DNA from: Rhodanobacter sp. T12-5
GTDB lineage: Bacteria > Pseudomonadota > Gammaproteobacteria > Xanthomonadales > Rhodanobacteraceae
Direction: 5' to 3'
Length of the DNA stretch: 64,000 nucleotides
Assembly (NCBI RefSeq): GCF_008329435.1
Contig: NZ_NPKN01000001.1
Span: 310,001 to 374,000, forward strand
Below the pieces are notes generated by a model. The model saw only the letters and a list, made by a program, of their open reading frames with translations. It did no database searches and had not been told where the DNA came from. A program made the position numbers and the translations under genes. Positions within the stretch are counted from its first letter, which is position 1; each line of letters starts with the position of its first letter. Of the stretch, positions 1 through 8,250 are shown piece after piece.

Positions 1-1174
1 TGAAGAGCGTATTGGGAGAAACAAGCGCGATATGACGTTCCAGCGCGTATTGGGCCAGCTCCGGCTCTGCTTCGCTGGCAAGCATGAGCGCGCTTTCGAT
101 GGGAACAAACAACAGCGTGAAATCCACGCTTCTGAGGTTGTACAGCTTGGGGTAGTTTTTGTCCGACAGATCCTTGATGTGCCGCTTGACGGAATCGCAA
201 TGTTCTTTCAGCGCCTGCGTGCGCCCATCCTCGTCTTGGGCCGCTCCATAGCGCTCGTAGGCCACCAATGACACTTTGGAGTCGATGATGATGGCGCGAT
301 CTTGCGGCAGATCCAGAACCACGTCGGGAACCAGCCTTGCGCTGGATCCCTCTTCGCGGTGACTGGCCTGCGCGCGGAAGTTCACGCCTTCGCGCAGCCC
401 GGCAAGTTCGAGCAGCTTCAGCAGAACCTGTTCGCCCCAGATGCCCCGGGTCTTGCTTTCGCCACGCAGGGCGTCTGTCAGTGACTGAGCCCTGGCGCCG
501 ATGTCATGGTTGAGTTCGGTGAGATGGCGGATCTGCGCAATCAATCCTTCGCGCGCAGTCAGGTCGGCTTCACGCGATTGCTCCACTTTCGACTTGAAGT
601 CCTTGAGCGTTTCGCTGAAGGGAAGGAGCAGCGACGTCAATGTTTCCTTTTGCTGCTCTCCAAGTTTCGCGCCCTTTTCCTCCAGCAGCGTGCCTGCCAG
701 CAGCTTGAATTCACTGGCCATGGCCTCCTTGGTGTCGTTCAACAACTTGCTTGTTTCGATCTCGCGCAGTTTGGCCGACTCAACTTGTTGCTCCAAACGG
801 GCATGGCTCTCGGCCAATGCCGACCTCTTGACGCCAAGCTCCTCATGGCTTCGGTTCAGCGCATCGAACCGCATCTGGATGTCCGCGTATTGTCTGTTGC
901 TTGCCTCTATCTGGCTTGCGATCCCCGCGATGGTTTCGCGCTTTGCCGCGAGATCGCTGCTGGCGTCACGTAATTGCTGTTCCAGTGCCGGAACACGATG
1001 AGCGTCGACCTCGACCCGTGCAAGGCGAGCGGATAAATCATCCTTTTCCCGCCGCAGCGCATCTTCGATGTTTGAAAATCGGACCTTGAATACCAGGTAG
1101 GCAACGACCGCGCCGGCCATCAGGCCGATGACGAAGGCTGAAGCAGCCAAAGTAAAAACGATGCTCAGTGGCAT
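1..1174 (-). CDS. rmuC: DNA recombination protein RmuC, 3' end cut by window edge
   Basis: Reading the minus strand from ATG at 1174 gives an open frame of about 391 codons that runs off the window start, so the C-terminus is missing. The N-terminus is a membrane anchor (residues about 4-31, rich in A, V, L, I), followed by a long charged coiled coil and then the RmuC core. Recognisable core stretches are LREGVNFRAQ, PDVVLDLPQ, IIDSKVSL and VDFTLLFVPIESALML. RmuC proteins are predicted membrane-anchored nucleases that limit inversion at short inverted repeats in E. coli; the nuclease-fold core is what I recognise here. The GC content is visibly lower than in most of the window (32 of the first 60 bases are G or C). 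The gene stands alone, divergent from the flavoprotein gene at 1351. Confidence 0.9.
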   Translation of the reverse strand, partial: MPLSIVFTLAASAFVIGLMAGAVVAYLVFKVRFSNIEDALRREKDDLSARLARVEVDAHRVPALEQQLRDASSDLAAKRETIAGIASQIEASNRQYADIQMRFDALNRSHEELGVKRSALAESHARLEQQVESAKLREIETSKLLNDTKEAMASEFKLLAGTLLEEKGAKLGEQQKETLTSLLLPFSETLKDFKSKVEQSREADLTAREGLIAQIRHLTELNHDIGARAQSLTDALRGESKTRGIWGEQVLLKLLELAGLREGVNFRAQASHREEGSSARLVPDVVLDLPQDRAIIIDSKVSLVAYERYGAAQDEDGRTQALKEHCDSVKRHIKDLSDKNYPKLYNLRSVDFTLLFVPIESALMLASEAEPELAQYALERHIALVSPNTLF

Positions 1175-1350
1175 GAAGTCAATGTTTCCGACAGTGATTC
1201 GGCTCAGTGTACGTTGAGCGGCACGGAACGTTTTCCAGGGCCGATGCATCCAGTGTACGTCGAGCCGTCTCACCGGCTGCGCCTGGATTTCACCTGACCG
1301 CCGCTCGGGCGGTGCATGATGGGCCAATCCGTTGGCCCGGGAGACAAGTT

Positions 1351-2544
1351 ATGGAACATGTCCACGATTACCTGATCATCGGTGCCGGCATGGCTGCCGA
1401 TGCGGCGGCCAAGGCGATCCATGAAGTGGATGCCGGGGCGGATATCGGCATTGTCGGCGACGAGCCGCATCCGCCTTACCAGCGGCCGCCGCTGTCGAAG
1501 GCGTTGTGGAAGGGCGACAAGTCGCCGGCCGACATCGACCTGGCCACCGCGCAAAGCGGCGCGACCTTGCACCTGGGCCGCCGCATCGAATCGCTGGACC
1601 GGGTGGCGCGCATCGCGCGCGATGACCACGGCGATACCTACCGCTATCGCCGGCTGCTGCTGGCCACCGGTGCGACCCCGCGGCGGCTGCCGTTCGACGG
1701 CGGCGAGCGGGTGATCCATTTCCGCACGCTGGACGATTACCAGGCGCTGCGCCGCTATGCCAAACCCGGTGCCTACATCGCCGTGGTCGGCGGCGGCTTC
1801 ATTGGCAGCGAGCTGGCGGCGTCGTTGAGCAGCGTGGGTTGCAAGGTGACGATGCTGTTTCCCGGCCCGGCGATCGGTGCCGGGCGTTATCCGGACGGAC
1901 TGACCAGCTACCTCGACGACTACTACCGCAGCCACGGCGTGGACGTGCGCAGTGGCATCAAGGTGATCGGCGGCAGCAAGACCGACGGCGGCGTGGAACT
2001 GGAACTGTCCGATGGCGAGGTGTTGCGGGTGGAAGCGGTGGTGGCCGGCCTCGGCGTGACGCCCGACACCGCGCTGGCCGAGCAGGCCGGACTCACGGTC
2101 GACAATGGCATCGTGGTCGACGCCCATCTGCGCAGCAGCGATGCGGACATCTGGGCCGCCGGCGACGTGGCCAACTTCCACAGCCCGGCACTGGGCCGGC
2201 GCCTGCGAGTGGAACATGAGGACGCGGCGGTCGGCATGGGCCGGCTCGCCGGCCGCGCGATGGCCGGCGTCGAGGAGGCGTACACCACGCTGCCGTTCTT
2301 CTATTCCGACCTGTTCGATCTCGGCTATGAAGCGGTCGGCCTGCTGGATACGCGACTGAAGGTGGTCGAGGACTGGCGCGAGCCGAACCGCGAAGGCGTG
2401 GTGTATTACCTCGAAGCCGGCCGCGTGCGCGGCGTGCTGCTGTGGAATACGTGGGATCAGGTCGAAGCCGCGCGCGCATTGATCGCCGAACCCGGCCCGT
2501 TCGATGCCGATTCCTTGCGCGGACGGCTGCCGCGCAAGGGCTGA
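1351..2544 (+). CDS. FAD-dependent NAD(P)H:ferredoxin reductase-like oxidoreductase
   Basis: This 397-residue protein belongs to the pyridine nucleotide-disulphide oxidoreductase family, in the branch of rhodocoxin/putidaredoxin reductases and AIF. An N-terminal FAD-binding Rossmann motif (GAGMAA, residues 11-16) is followed by PPYQRPPLSK near residue 45. A second Rossmann motif, VVGGGFIGSE (145-154), should bind NAD(P)H. The late FAD motif AAGDVANF is near residue 270, and the C-terminal part fits the reductase C-terminal domain. No redox-active CxxC was seen, which fits ferredoxin-reductase-like rather than disulphide-reductase function. The open frame extends upstream to 1207, but ATG 1351 follows GGGAGACAAG and begins the conserved fold, so I chose it. 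The electron acceptor is unknown; no ferredoxin or P450 gene lies next to it. Confidence 0.85.
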   Translation: MEHVHDYLIIGAGMAADAAAKAIHEVDAGADIGIVGDEPHPPYQRPPLSKALWKGDKSPADIDLATAQSGATLHLGRRIESLDRVARIARDDHGDTYRYRRLLLATGATPRRLPFDGGERVIHFRTLDDYQALRRYAKPGAYIAVVGGGFIGSELAASLSSVGCKVTMLFPGPAIGAGRYPDGLTSYLDDYYRSHGVDVRSGIKVIGGSKTDGGVELELSDGEVLRVEAVVAGLGVTPDTALAEQAGLTVDNGIVVDAHLRSSDADIWAAGDVANFHSPALGRRLRVEHEDAAVGMGRLAGRAMAGVEEAYTTLPFFYSDLFDLGYEAVGLLDTRLKVVEDWREPNREGVVYYLEAGRVRGVLLWNTWDQVEAARALIAEPGPFDADSLRGRLPRKG

Positions 2545-2552
2545 TTGCCCAC

Positions 2553-2630
2553 TGTAGGAACCCGCTCGCGGGCGATGCTCCTGCTCTGATGCAGGGAAGC
2601 AGGAGCATCGCCCGCGAGCGGGCTCCTACA
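2553..2630. repeat. REP-like inverted repeat (BIME-type hairpin), copy 1
   Basis: Two 33-base arms (2553-2585 and 2598-2630) are inverted copies with one mismatch, separated by a 12-base loop. Each arm starts TGTAGGA(A/G)CCCGCTCGCG. The element sits between two convergent genes, and its right arm contains the stop codon of the topoisomerase IB gene. It resembles the GTAGGAGC-type REP sequences common in Xanthomonadales and Pseudomonas. Related hairpins lie at 5480-5541 and 63548-63614. It may act as a bidirectional transcript end or mRNA stabiliser. Confidence 0.85.
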
Positions 2631-3708
2631 AAGTCGTGGAGCTTCCGCGCGTTGCCGCGCGCAGGCGCCAGCGCAGGAATCGCAGCGTACGTTGCTCCAG
2701 CTGACGTGGATGCGTGGCGGCGTTGGCGGGAATCGCACGCGCCAGGCTACCGTCCTGCCAACCCTCGATGATCTGCGGATGGATATACGAGGCACGGCAC
2801 ACTACCGGCGTATTGCCGAGAATCGCGGCGACTTGCTTGATTGCGGCAGCGAGGACGGCGCGGCGGGCGCGTTCGCCGCCTTGTTTCGGCAGTGGCGTGC
2901 ATGCCAGCGCGCCAGCGGCCTGCACGGTGCCGCCCCAGGTGCGGAAGTCCTTGGCGCTGAAGTCTTCGCCACAGGCGTCGCGCAGGTAGGCGTTGACCTC
3001 GCCGGAGTCGATCGGCTGGCGCCGGCCGTCGTCATCCAGATACTGGAACAGGCGCTGGCCCGGCAGCTGCTGCATGCGGTGCACGATGCGGGCCAGACGT
3101 TTGTCGCTCAGTTCCACTTCATGCTCCTGCCCGCTCTTGCCGCGGAAGGCGAAGCGCAACCGGTCGCGCTCGGCGCGCACGTGGCGTGAGCGCAGGGTGG
3201 TGAGTCCATAACTGCCGTTGGCGCGTGTGTAACTCTCGTTGCCGATGCGGATCAGGGTGTCGTCGAGCAGGCGCACGAGCAGGGCCAGGACCTTTTCGCG
3301 CGGCAGGCCGGGCCGCGCGAGATCGCGGCGCACCCGGCGTCGCAGCGCCGGCAGGACGTCGCCGAACGCCAGTACCCGATCGAACTTGCCATGATCGCGC
3401 AGCTGGCGCCAATGCGCGTGGTAGCGGTACTGCTTGCGTCCGCGCGCGTCGCGGCCAGTGGCCTGAAGATGGCCACGCGGATTGGCGCAGATCCATACGT
3501 CGGCATACGCCGGCGGGATCGCCAGCGCGCGGATGCGCTGCAGTTCGTCGGGGTCGCTGATGGGTTTCCCGTCGACGCTGCGATAGCCGAAACCCTTGCC
3601 GTGCCGCCGCCGTCGGATGCCCGGTTGCGCGTCGGTGACATACACCAGGCCGACGGCACGCGCCTCGCGCCGCAGCTCGGGGTCGATCTCGCTCGGCGTG
3701 CTGACCAT
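2626..3708 (-). CDS. DNA topoisomerase IB (poxvirus type)
   Basis: A 360-residue type IB topoisomerase, the poxvirus-like bacterial form that relaxes supercoils through a 3'-phosphotyrosine intermediate. By alignment with the bacterial (Deinococcus-type) family the whole active site can be placed: Arg154 (LIRIGNES), Lys201 (FRGKSG), Arg256 (KDFRTWGG), Asn299 (ILGNT) and the nucleophile Tyr308 (CRASYIHP). The N-terminal domain (about residues 20-100) has the usual YVTDAQPGIRRRR entry and the AIPPAYADVWI stretch. The length is normal for the family. The stop codon TAG at 2626-2628 lies inside the REP hairpin, so the last few residues (SSTTL) are specified at its border and may be an altered tail. 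It is a solitary, non-essential accessory topoisomerase in other bacteria. Confidence 0.93.
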   Translation of the reverse strand: MVSTPSEIDPELRREARAVGLVYVTDAQPGIRRRRHGKGFGYRSVDGKPISDPDELQRIRALAIPPAYADVWICANPRGHLQATGRDARGRKQYRYHAHWRQLRDHGKFDRVLAFGDVLPALRRRVRRDLARPGLPREKVLALLVRLLDDTLIRIGNESYTRANGSYGLTTLRSRHVRAERDRLRFAFRGKSGQEHEVELSDKRLARIVHRMQQLPGQRLFQYLDDDGRRQPIDSGEVNAYLRDACGEDFSAKDFRTWGGTVQAAGALACTPLPKQGGERARRAVLAAAIKQVAAILGNTPVVCRASYIHPQIIEGWQDGSLARAIPANAATHPRQLEQRTLRFLRWRLRAATRGSSTTL

Positions 3709-3773
3709 GCTGCGCAGTGTGCGCAGCAGCGGTCAATTCGGCGTGAGCCGAGCGGCGACCGCTGCGCAGCGGA

Positions 3774-4946
3774 TCAATCCACGCGGCAGAACACCGCTTT
3801 CAGATAGCGGCCTTCCGGCACGTCGGTGCGGAACGGATGGTCGGCGCCGGCGCCGCGCACTTCCAGCACCTGGATCTCGCGGCCGGCGTTGAGCGCGACC
3901 CGGCGCAGCATTTCCAGGAATTCGCTTTCACCGACCAGGCCGGTGCACGAGCAGGTCAGCAGCAGGCCGCCCGGCGGAATGATGTCCAGCGCCATGCGGT
4001 TCATCGCGAAGTACTTCTTCAGCGCGTCCATCACCTTGCTGCGGTCGCGGGTGAGCTTGGCCGGATCGAGGATCACCGCGTCGTAGCGTTCGCCGCGCGC
4101 CACTGCGGCGCGCACCCAGTCGAAGATGTCGGACTGCTCGAACGTCACGGCCACGTTGTTGGCCGCGGCGTTGGCGCGGGCGACGTCGAGGATGCCCGCG
4201 TCGAGATCCACGCCGACCGCTTCGCGCGCGCCGGCTGCCATCGCGTGCACGGCGAAACCGCCGGCGTTGCAGCACAGGTCGAGCACGCGGCGACCCCTGG
4301 CCAGTTCGGCGAAGCGCTTGCGGTTGTCGCGCTGGTCGGCAAAGAAGCCGGTCTTGTGGCCCGAGCCCGGCGCGGCATGGAAGCGCAGGCCGTGCTCGTG
4401 CACCTCGAACGCGGCCGGCACGTCGGGGCTGCGGCAGTCGAACGATTCCTGCTTCTGCACGTGCGACTCGGCGAACCAGTACAGCTGCGCGCCGGGGAAA
4501 TGGGCAAGCAGCGCGGCGTGGATCGCTTCGCGGAAACGCCACATGCCGGCGGCGAAATACTCGATCACCAGGATGTCGGCATAGCGGTCGACGATCAGGC
4601 CCGAAAGGTCATCGCCTTCGCTGTGCACCACGCGCCAGGCATCGCTGACGTTGTCGAGCTGCAACCAGTCGCGGCGCAGTTGCACCGCGCGGGCGATGCG
4701 TGCGGCGATCCAGTCGGCATCGATGCCGGCGTCGGGATGCGTGTCGAGCAGGCGCAATGCGATGCGCGCATGGCCGTTCCAGAACGCGCGACCGACGAAG
4801 CGCCCCTTCGCATCCTGCACCTCGACCACGCTGCCCGGCGGCAACTTCGATTCCGGCTTGTAGATCTGTGCCGACCACACCCACGGATGGCCGGGGTTGC
4901 GGTCGGATTTGAGGCGGATGACGGGCAGCGCGACGGGAGTATTCAT
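3774..4946 (-). CDS. rlmI: class I SAM-dependent rRNA methyltransferase, RlmI-like
   Basis: A 390-residue protein with an N-terminal PUA domain (about 1-80; starts LPVIRLKSDRNPGHPWVW) and a C-terminal Rossmann methyltransferase. The SAM-binding motif is DLCCNAGGFAVHA, a second acidic motif is AVILDPAKL, and the catalytic cysteine motif is LLTCSCTG. This layout matches RlmI, which makes m5C1962 in 23S rRNA, and related RlmI/RlmK-like enzymes. The open frame continues upstream to 5468 without homology, so ATG 4946 was chosen because MNTPVALPVIRLK aligns with the family start. The assignment to position 1962 is by family only. Confidence 0.88.
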   Translation of the reverse strand: MNTPVALPVIRLKSDRNPGHPWVWSAQIYKPESKLPPGSVVEVQDAKGRFVGRAFWNGHARIALRLLDTHPDAGIDADWIAARIARAVQLRRDWLQLDNVSDAWRVVHSEGDDLSGLIVDRYADILVIEYFAAGMWRFREAIHAALLAHFPGAQLYWFAESHVQKQESFDCRSPDVPAAFEVHEHGLRFHAAPGSGHKTGFFADQRDNRKRFAELARGRRVLDLCCNAGGFAVHAMAAGAREAVGVDLDAGILDVARANAAANNVAVTFEQSDIFDWVRAAVARGERYDAVILDPAKLTRDRSKVMDALKKYFAMNRMALDIIPPGGLLLTCSCTGLVGESEFLEMLRRVALNAGREIQVLEVRGAGADHPFRTDVPEGRYLKAVFCRVD

Positions 4947-4999
4947 CCCGCCATGATAGCTGGTGGCCCTTCCCCAACCTTCTTCCGCGTTGCCGGGCG

Positions 5000-5434
5000 T
5001 CAGCGCAGGCGCAGCACCAGCCACGACAGCAGGGCCAGCAGGTTGATGCCGAGCCGTGGCACCGACGGGCCGGCCACTGCCAGCACGAAACCCTGGCTGC
5101 CAAGGTGCCAGTCGATGCCCAGCCGCGGCGCGGCCTGCAACGTGGCGAACACGTTCACGAAGGCACCGCAATGCAGCGCGTAGCTGAAGACCGGCAGCGC
5201 GATCAGCGGCAGTTGCAGCAATTGCGCCCAGCGCGACATGCGCACGCCGTGTTCGCTGCCGGCGATCAACTGCACGCCAGCTGCCAGCACGAACCCGTAC
5301 AACGCCAGGCCGATCAGCGCGATCAGGCTGTCGTGCGCACCGAACGGCAACAGTCGATGCAGCATCGCCGCAAGACCATACAAGCCGCCGGCGATTTCGA
5401 GGACGCCGATCAGGCGGAACAGGGTGGTGCGCAT
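5000..5434 (-). CDS. small integral membrane protein, unknown function
   Basis: A 144-residue protein starting MRTTLFRLIGVLEIAGG. Four hydrophobic segments can be seen at about residues 7-27, 37-58, 71-92 and 112-141, with short polar connections, suggesting four transmembrane helices. No motif of a known enzyme or transporter was recognised. It lies 53 bp upstream of the RlmI-like gene on the same strand and could be co-transcribed with it, and is bounded on the other side by a REP hairpin. The reading frame has a clean stop and start and codon use like its neighbours, so I regard it as a real gene. Confidence 0.6.
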   Translation of the reverse strand: MRTTLFRLIGVLEIAGGLYGLAAMLHRLLPFGAHDSLIALIGLALYGFVLAAGVQLIAGSEHGVRMSRWAQLLQLPLIALPVFSYALHCGAFVNVFATLQAAPRLGIDWHLGSQGFVLAVAGPSVPRLGINLLALLSWLVLRLR

Positions 5435-5479
5435 GTGGAACTCCGTGGGGGAATGACGTGAATGGCAAAGGTGACTTCT

Positions 5480-5541
5480 GTGGGAGCGACTTCAGTCGCG
5501 ACAGGCGTGCCGGTAAAGCATCGCGACTGAATCGCTCCTAC
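5480..5541. repeat. REP-like inverted repeat, copy 2
   Basis: The left arm GTGGGAGCGACTTCAGTCGC (5480-5499, extending to 5501) pairs with TCGCGACTGAATCGCTCCTAC written in reverse (5521-5541), with one bulged base and one mismatch. The loop is 19 bases. It has the same GTRGGAGCG head as the copy at 63548 and lies between two minus-strand genes. Confidence 0.8.
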
Positions 5542-5555
5542 GGTTGATGAGGGAA

Positions 5556-6518
5556 CTATTCAAGCTCGTCGGCCAGTTCATGCAAATCGGCCAGATGCTG
5601 TTCCCACCAGCGCGATTCGGCGGCGAACGGGAATGCGGCGGGAAATGCCGGGTCGTGCCAGCGTGCGGCGATCCAGCCGGCGTAGTGCAACTGGCGCATG
5701 CCGCGCAGGGCCGGGATCAGCATCAATTCGGCGTCATCGAAATCGCGAAACTGCCGATAGCCCTCGAGCACGGCGTCCATCGCGCGCTCGTCGCTGGCGA
5801 GCATCCACAGATCCTGCACGGCCGGCCCCGTACGGGCGTCGTCGAAGTCGACGAAATGCGGGCCGGCGTCGGTCCACAGCAGGTTGCCGGGGTGGCAGTC
5901 GCCATGCAGGCGCAGTTGTCGCAGCGGGCCGATTGCCTGCATGCGTGCGTCGATGGCGGCATCCAGCCGTGTTGCCGCAGCGTGGTAGTTCGTATGCAAC
6001 GAGGCGGGCAGCAGCGACGAGTCGAGTACCGCCTGCATCGGCTGTCGCACCATCGTGTCGCGATCGAGTCTGCCGCGATGGGCGAACGGCGCGCGCGCAC
6101 CGACCACGTGCATGCGTGCGATCAGTCGGCCCAGCCACTGCAGTTGATCGAGCGCTTCCAGCTCGGGCGCGCGGCCGCCGCGGCGCGGGGTCAGGGCGTA
6201 GCGGAAGCCGCCGTGATGCAGCAACGTGTGGCCATCGAAGACGAGTGGCGCGACGACTGGCAGCTCCGCGTCGGCCAGCTCCTGCGCGAAGGCGTGCTCC
6301 TCGGCGATCGCCGCGTCGCTCCAGCGACCGGGTCGGTAGAACTTCGCGATCACCGGCTGCGTCCGCTCCGCTCCGACCTGTTCCAGCCCCACCTGCCACA
6401 CGCGGTTCTCGTAACTGTTCAGGGCGAGCAGGCGGCCATCCGGCCACAAGCCGCAGGCAGCGACCGCGTCGAGCACGAGATCGGGCGTGAGGTCGGCGTA
6501 AGGCGAGTTCGCCGTCAT
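5556..6518 (-). CDS. srkA: SrkA/YihE-like stress response serine/threonine kinase
   Basis: A 320-residue aminoglycoside-phosphotransferase-fold kinase. The ATP-binding lysine is likely Lys59 (VIAKFYRPGRW). The catalytic loop HGDCHPGNLLW gives Asp207 and Asn212, and the metal-binding motif FVDFDDAR gives Asp224. The stretch LNSYENRVWQVG near residue 33 is characteristic of the YihE/SrkA (RdoA) family, which in E. coli is a Ser/Thr kinase of the Cpx envelope stress regulon that protects against stress-induced death. E. coli srkA precedes dsbA; no dsbA is present here. The next gene upstream on the strand is a thioesterase 70 bp away. Confidence 0.88.
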   Translation of the reverse strand: MTANSPYADLTPDLVLDAVAACGLWPDGRLLALNSYENRVWQVGLEQVGAERTQPVIAKFYRPGRWSDAAIAEEHAFAQELADAELPVVAPLVFDGHTLLHHGGFRYALTPRRGGRAPELEALDQLQWLGRLIARMHVVGARAPFAHRGRLDRDTMVRQPMQAVLDSSLLPASLHTNYHAAATRLDAAIDARMQAIGPLRQLRLHGDCHPGNLLWTDAGPHFVDFDDARTGPAVQDLWMLASDERAMDAVLEGYRQFRDFDDAELMLIPALRGMRQLHYAGWIAARWHDPAFPAAFPFAAESRWWEQHLADLHELADELE

Positions 6519-6588
6519 GAAACGAGGCGCCCTTTGCGGCCGGGCGAGGGGGTCGAGGTGAGGCGAGGCCGTTCGCGGGAAGGCATGA

Positions 6589-7029
6589 TCAACGCAGGTT
6601 CACGACGCGCGAGGCGATCACCGCCATGGTGATGCGCGAGATGCACACCAGTGCGCCGTCCTCGTTCTCGATGCGGATCTCCCATACCTGGGTGGTGCGG
6701 CCGAGGTGCAACACCCGGGCGGTGCCGGTGACGATGCCGCTGCGCACGCCACGCAGATGGTTGGCGTTGATGTCCAGGCCCACGGCCGCTTCCTTCTCCG
6801 GATCGAGCGTGAGCATGGCGGCGGTGCTGCCAAGGGTCTCGGCCAGCACCACCGAGGCGCCGCCATGCAGCAGGCCGTACGGCTGGTGGGTACGATGGTC
6901 GACCGGCATGGTGCCGGCCAGCCAATCGTCGCCGACCGCGGTGATGCGGATGCCCAGCGTCTCCATCATGGTGTTGGCGCTCCAGCCGTTGAGGCGCGCC
7001 AGGTCGGTCGGTTGTTTCCAGATACTCAT
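6589..7029 (-). CDS. hotdog-fold thioesterase, MenI/YbdB (PaaI) type
   Basis: A 146-residue single-domain hotdog thioesterase. The signature HGGASVVLAETLGS (residues 55-68) contains the Gly-rich turn and the catalytic Glu64 typical of YdiI/MenI and YbdB/EntH enzymes, which hydrolyse aromatic or dihydroxynaphthoyl acyl-CoA thioesters. ATG 7029 (MSIWKQPTDLARLN) aligns with the family start, although the frame is open far upstream on this strand. The gene is divergent from the iron-sulphur reductase at 7084, with only 54 bp between the start codons, so their promoters must overlap. The substrate cannot be read from sequence; no menaquinone or enterobactin genes are nearby. Confidence 0.88.
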   Translation of the reverse strand: MSIWKQPTDLARLNGWSANTMMETLGIRITAVGDDWLAGTMPVDHRTHQPYGLLHGGASVVLAETLGSTAAMLTLDPEKEAAVGLDINANHLRGVRSGIVTGTARVLHLGRTTQVWEIRIENEDGALVCISRITMAVIASRVVNLR

Positions 7030-7083
7030 GATTGATTCCTGCAGGGCGACCCCGCATTGTTGTCCGCTGCGATCACCGCGACA

Positions 7084-8169
7084 ATGTGCCTGGTGCATAC
7101 CGTCACTCTCAAATCTTCCGGCCGCCGGTTCTCGGTGGCGCCTGGCGAAACCGTGCTGGAAGCGGCGCAGCGTGCCGGCGTGGCGCTGCCTTATTCGTGT
7201 CGTGCGGGAGTTTGCGGCAGTTGCAAGGCGACCTTGCTGCAGGGGGCATGCGAGTATCCGCGCAATCCGCCACTGGCCTTGAGCGCCAGTGCGCTGGCGC
7301 AGCATGCGGTGCTGCTGTGTCAGGCGGTGCCGACCAGTGACTTGCTGCTGGAGGCGCGCGAAGTGACCTCGGTGGAGGACATCGCACGGCGCCAGCTCGG
7401 CATGGTGGTGACGGAGAAGTGGCGGCTGGCGACGGACGTGATCGGGCTGCGCCTGCTGCCGGCCCACGGCGAGCGCCGGCTCAACCGGCTGCCGGGCCAG
7501 TATCTGGATGTGCTGCTGGATGACGGCAAGCGCCGGCCGTTCTCGGTCGCCAATGGCCCGCAGGCCGACGGCATGATCGAATTGCACGTGCGCCACGTCG
7601 CCGGCGGCGGCTTCACGTCGTGGGTCAACGATACCCTGGCGATCGGCGATCACCTGCGCATCGAAGGCCCGCTGGGCACCTTCGTGCCGCGCGAGGATTC
7701 CGAGCGGCCGATGATCTTCATGGCGGGGGGCACCGGCTTCGCGCCGGTCAAGGCGATCGTCGAACACTTCATCGCACTGGGTACGCGCCGGCCGATGGAG
7801 GTGTATTGGGGCGCGCGCACGATGGCGAATCTGTACCTGCGCCCGCTGGCCGAGCACTGGGCGCGCGAGCTGCCGAACCTGCGGTTCCACCCGGTGGTGT
7901 CCGATCCTGAACATGCCGTCGGGGAGCAGGCGACGGGTCTGCGCATGGGGCTGGTGCATGAGGCGGTGCTGGCGGACTGCCCCGATCTGTCCGGCCACGA
8001 TCTGTACATGAGCGGGCCGCCGGCGATGGTCGATGCCGCGCATCCGCTGTTCCTCGCCGCCGGCCTGCCGGAGGAACGGCTGTACTACGACTCGTTCGAA
8101 TACGCGCCGGACGTGCTGGCGCAGATCATCGCCGGGCGCGCAGGCATCCATGATGCGAGAAGTGAGTGA
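7084..8169 (+). CDS. 2Fe-2S ferredoxin/FAD/NAD(P)H reductase (CDP-glucoseen reductase-like)
   Basis: A 361-residue electron-transfer flavoprotein. The N-terminal plant-type ferredoxin domain carries the cluster cysteines C39, C44, C47 and C79 in the order YSCRAGVCGSC...LLCQ. It is followed by an FAD-binding beta barrel (RPFSVANGP) and an NAD-binding domain (MAGGTGFAPVK, YMSGPPAMV). This order is that of oxygenase reductases and of the enzyme annotated as CDP-6-deoxy-3,4-glucoseen reductase. No deoxysugar gene neighbours it, so a general reductase role is as likely. A TTG start at 7057 is possible; ATG 7084 was chosen because the ferredoxin beta strand (HTVTLKSSG) begins just after it. Confidence 0.85.
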   Translation: MCLVHTVTLKSSGRRFSVAPGETVLEAAQRAGVALPYSCRAGVCGSCKATLLQGACEYPRNPPLALSASALAQHAVLLCQAVPTSDLLLEAREVTSVEDIARRQLGMVVTEKWRLATDVIGLRLLPAHGERRLNRLPGQYLDVLLDDGKRRPFSVANGPQADGMIELHVRHVAGGGFTSWVNDTLAIGDHLRIEGPLGTFVPREDSERPMIFMAGGTGFAPVKAIVEHFIALGTRRPMEVYWGARTMANLYLRPLAEHWARELPNLRFHPVVSDPEHAVGEQATGLRMGLVHEAVLADCPDLSGHDLYMSGPPAMVDAAHPLFLAAGLPEERLYYDSFEYAPDVLAQIIAGRAGIHDARSE

Positions 8170-8243
8170 GTGAAGAGGAGTGAGGGCTCAGAGAAGAGCC
8201 AAGCGACGCGCGCCTTTCTCTAACTCCTCACTCCTCTTCACTC
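8168..8243. repeat. 17-bp perfect inverted repeat between convergent genes
   Basis: GAGTGAAGAGGAGTGAG (8168-8184) is repeated as its exact reverse complement at 8227-8243, with 42 bases between. The arm is itself built of GAGTGA-like units and purine rich. A second small hairpin (GGCTC...GAGCC) sits in the loop. It lies exactly between the stop codons of two convergent genes and may serve as a bidirectional terminator; no long T-run follows either arm. Confidence 0.7.
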
Positions 8244-8250
8244 GTTTCTG

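Noticed and set aside
1207..1350. N-terminal extension of the FAD oxidoreductase
   Set aside because: The frame is open, but the stretch has no homology, and ATG 1351 has a ribosome site and directly precedes the Rossmann fold.
3774..5468. A 564-residue fusion of the RlmI-like enzyme with an N-terminal extension
   Set aside because: The extra upstream part overlaps the membrane protein gene in another frame and is Arg/Ala-rich with no homology; the family start fits ATG 4946.
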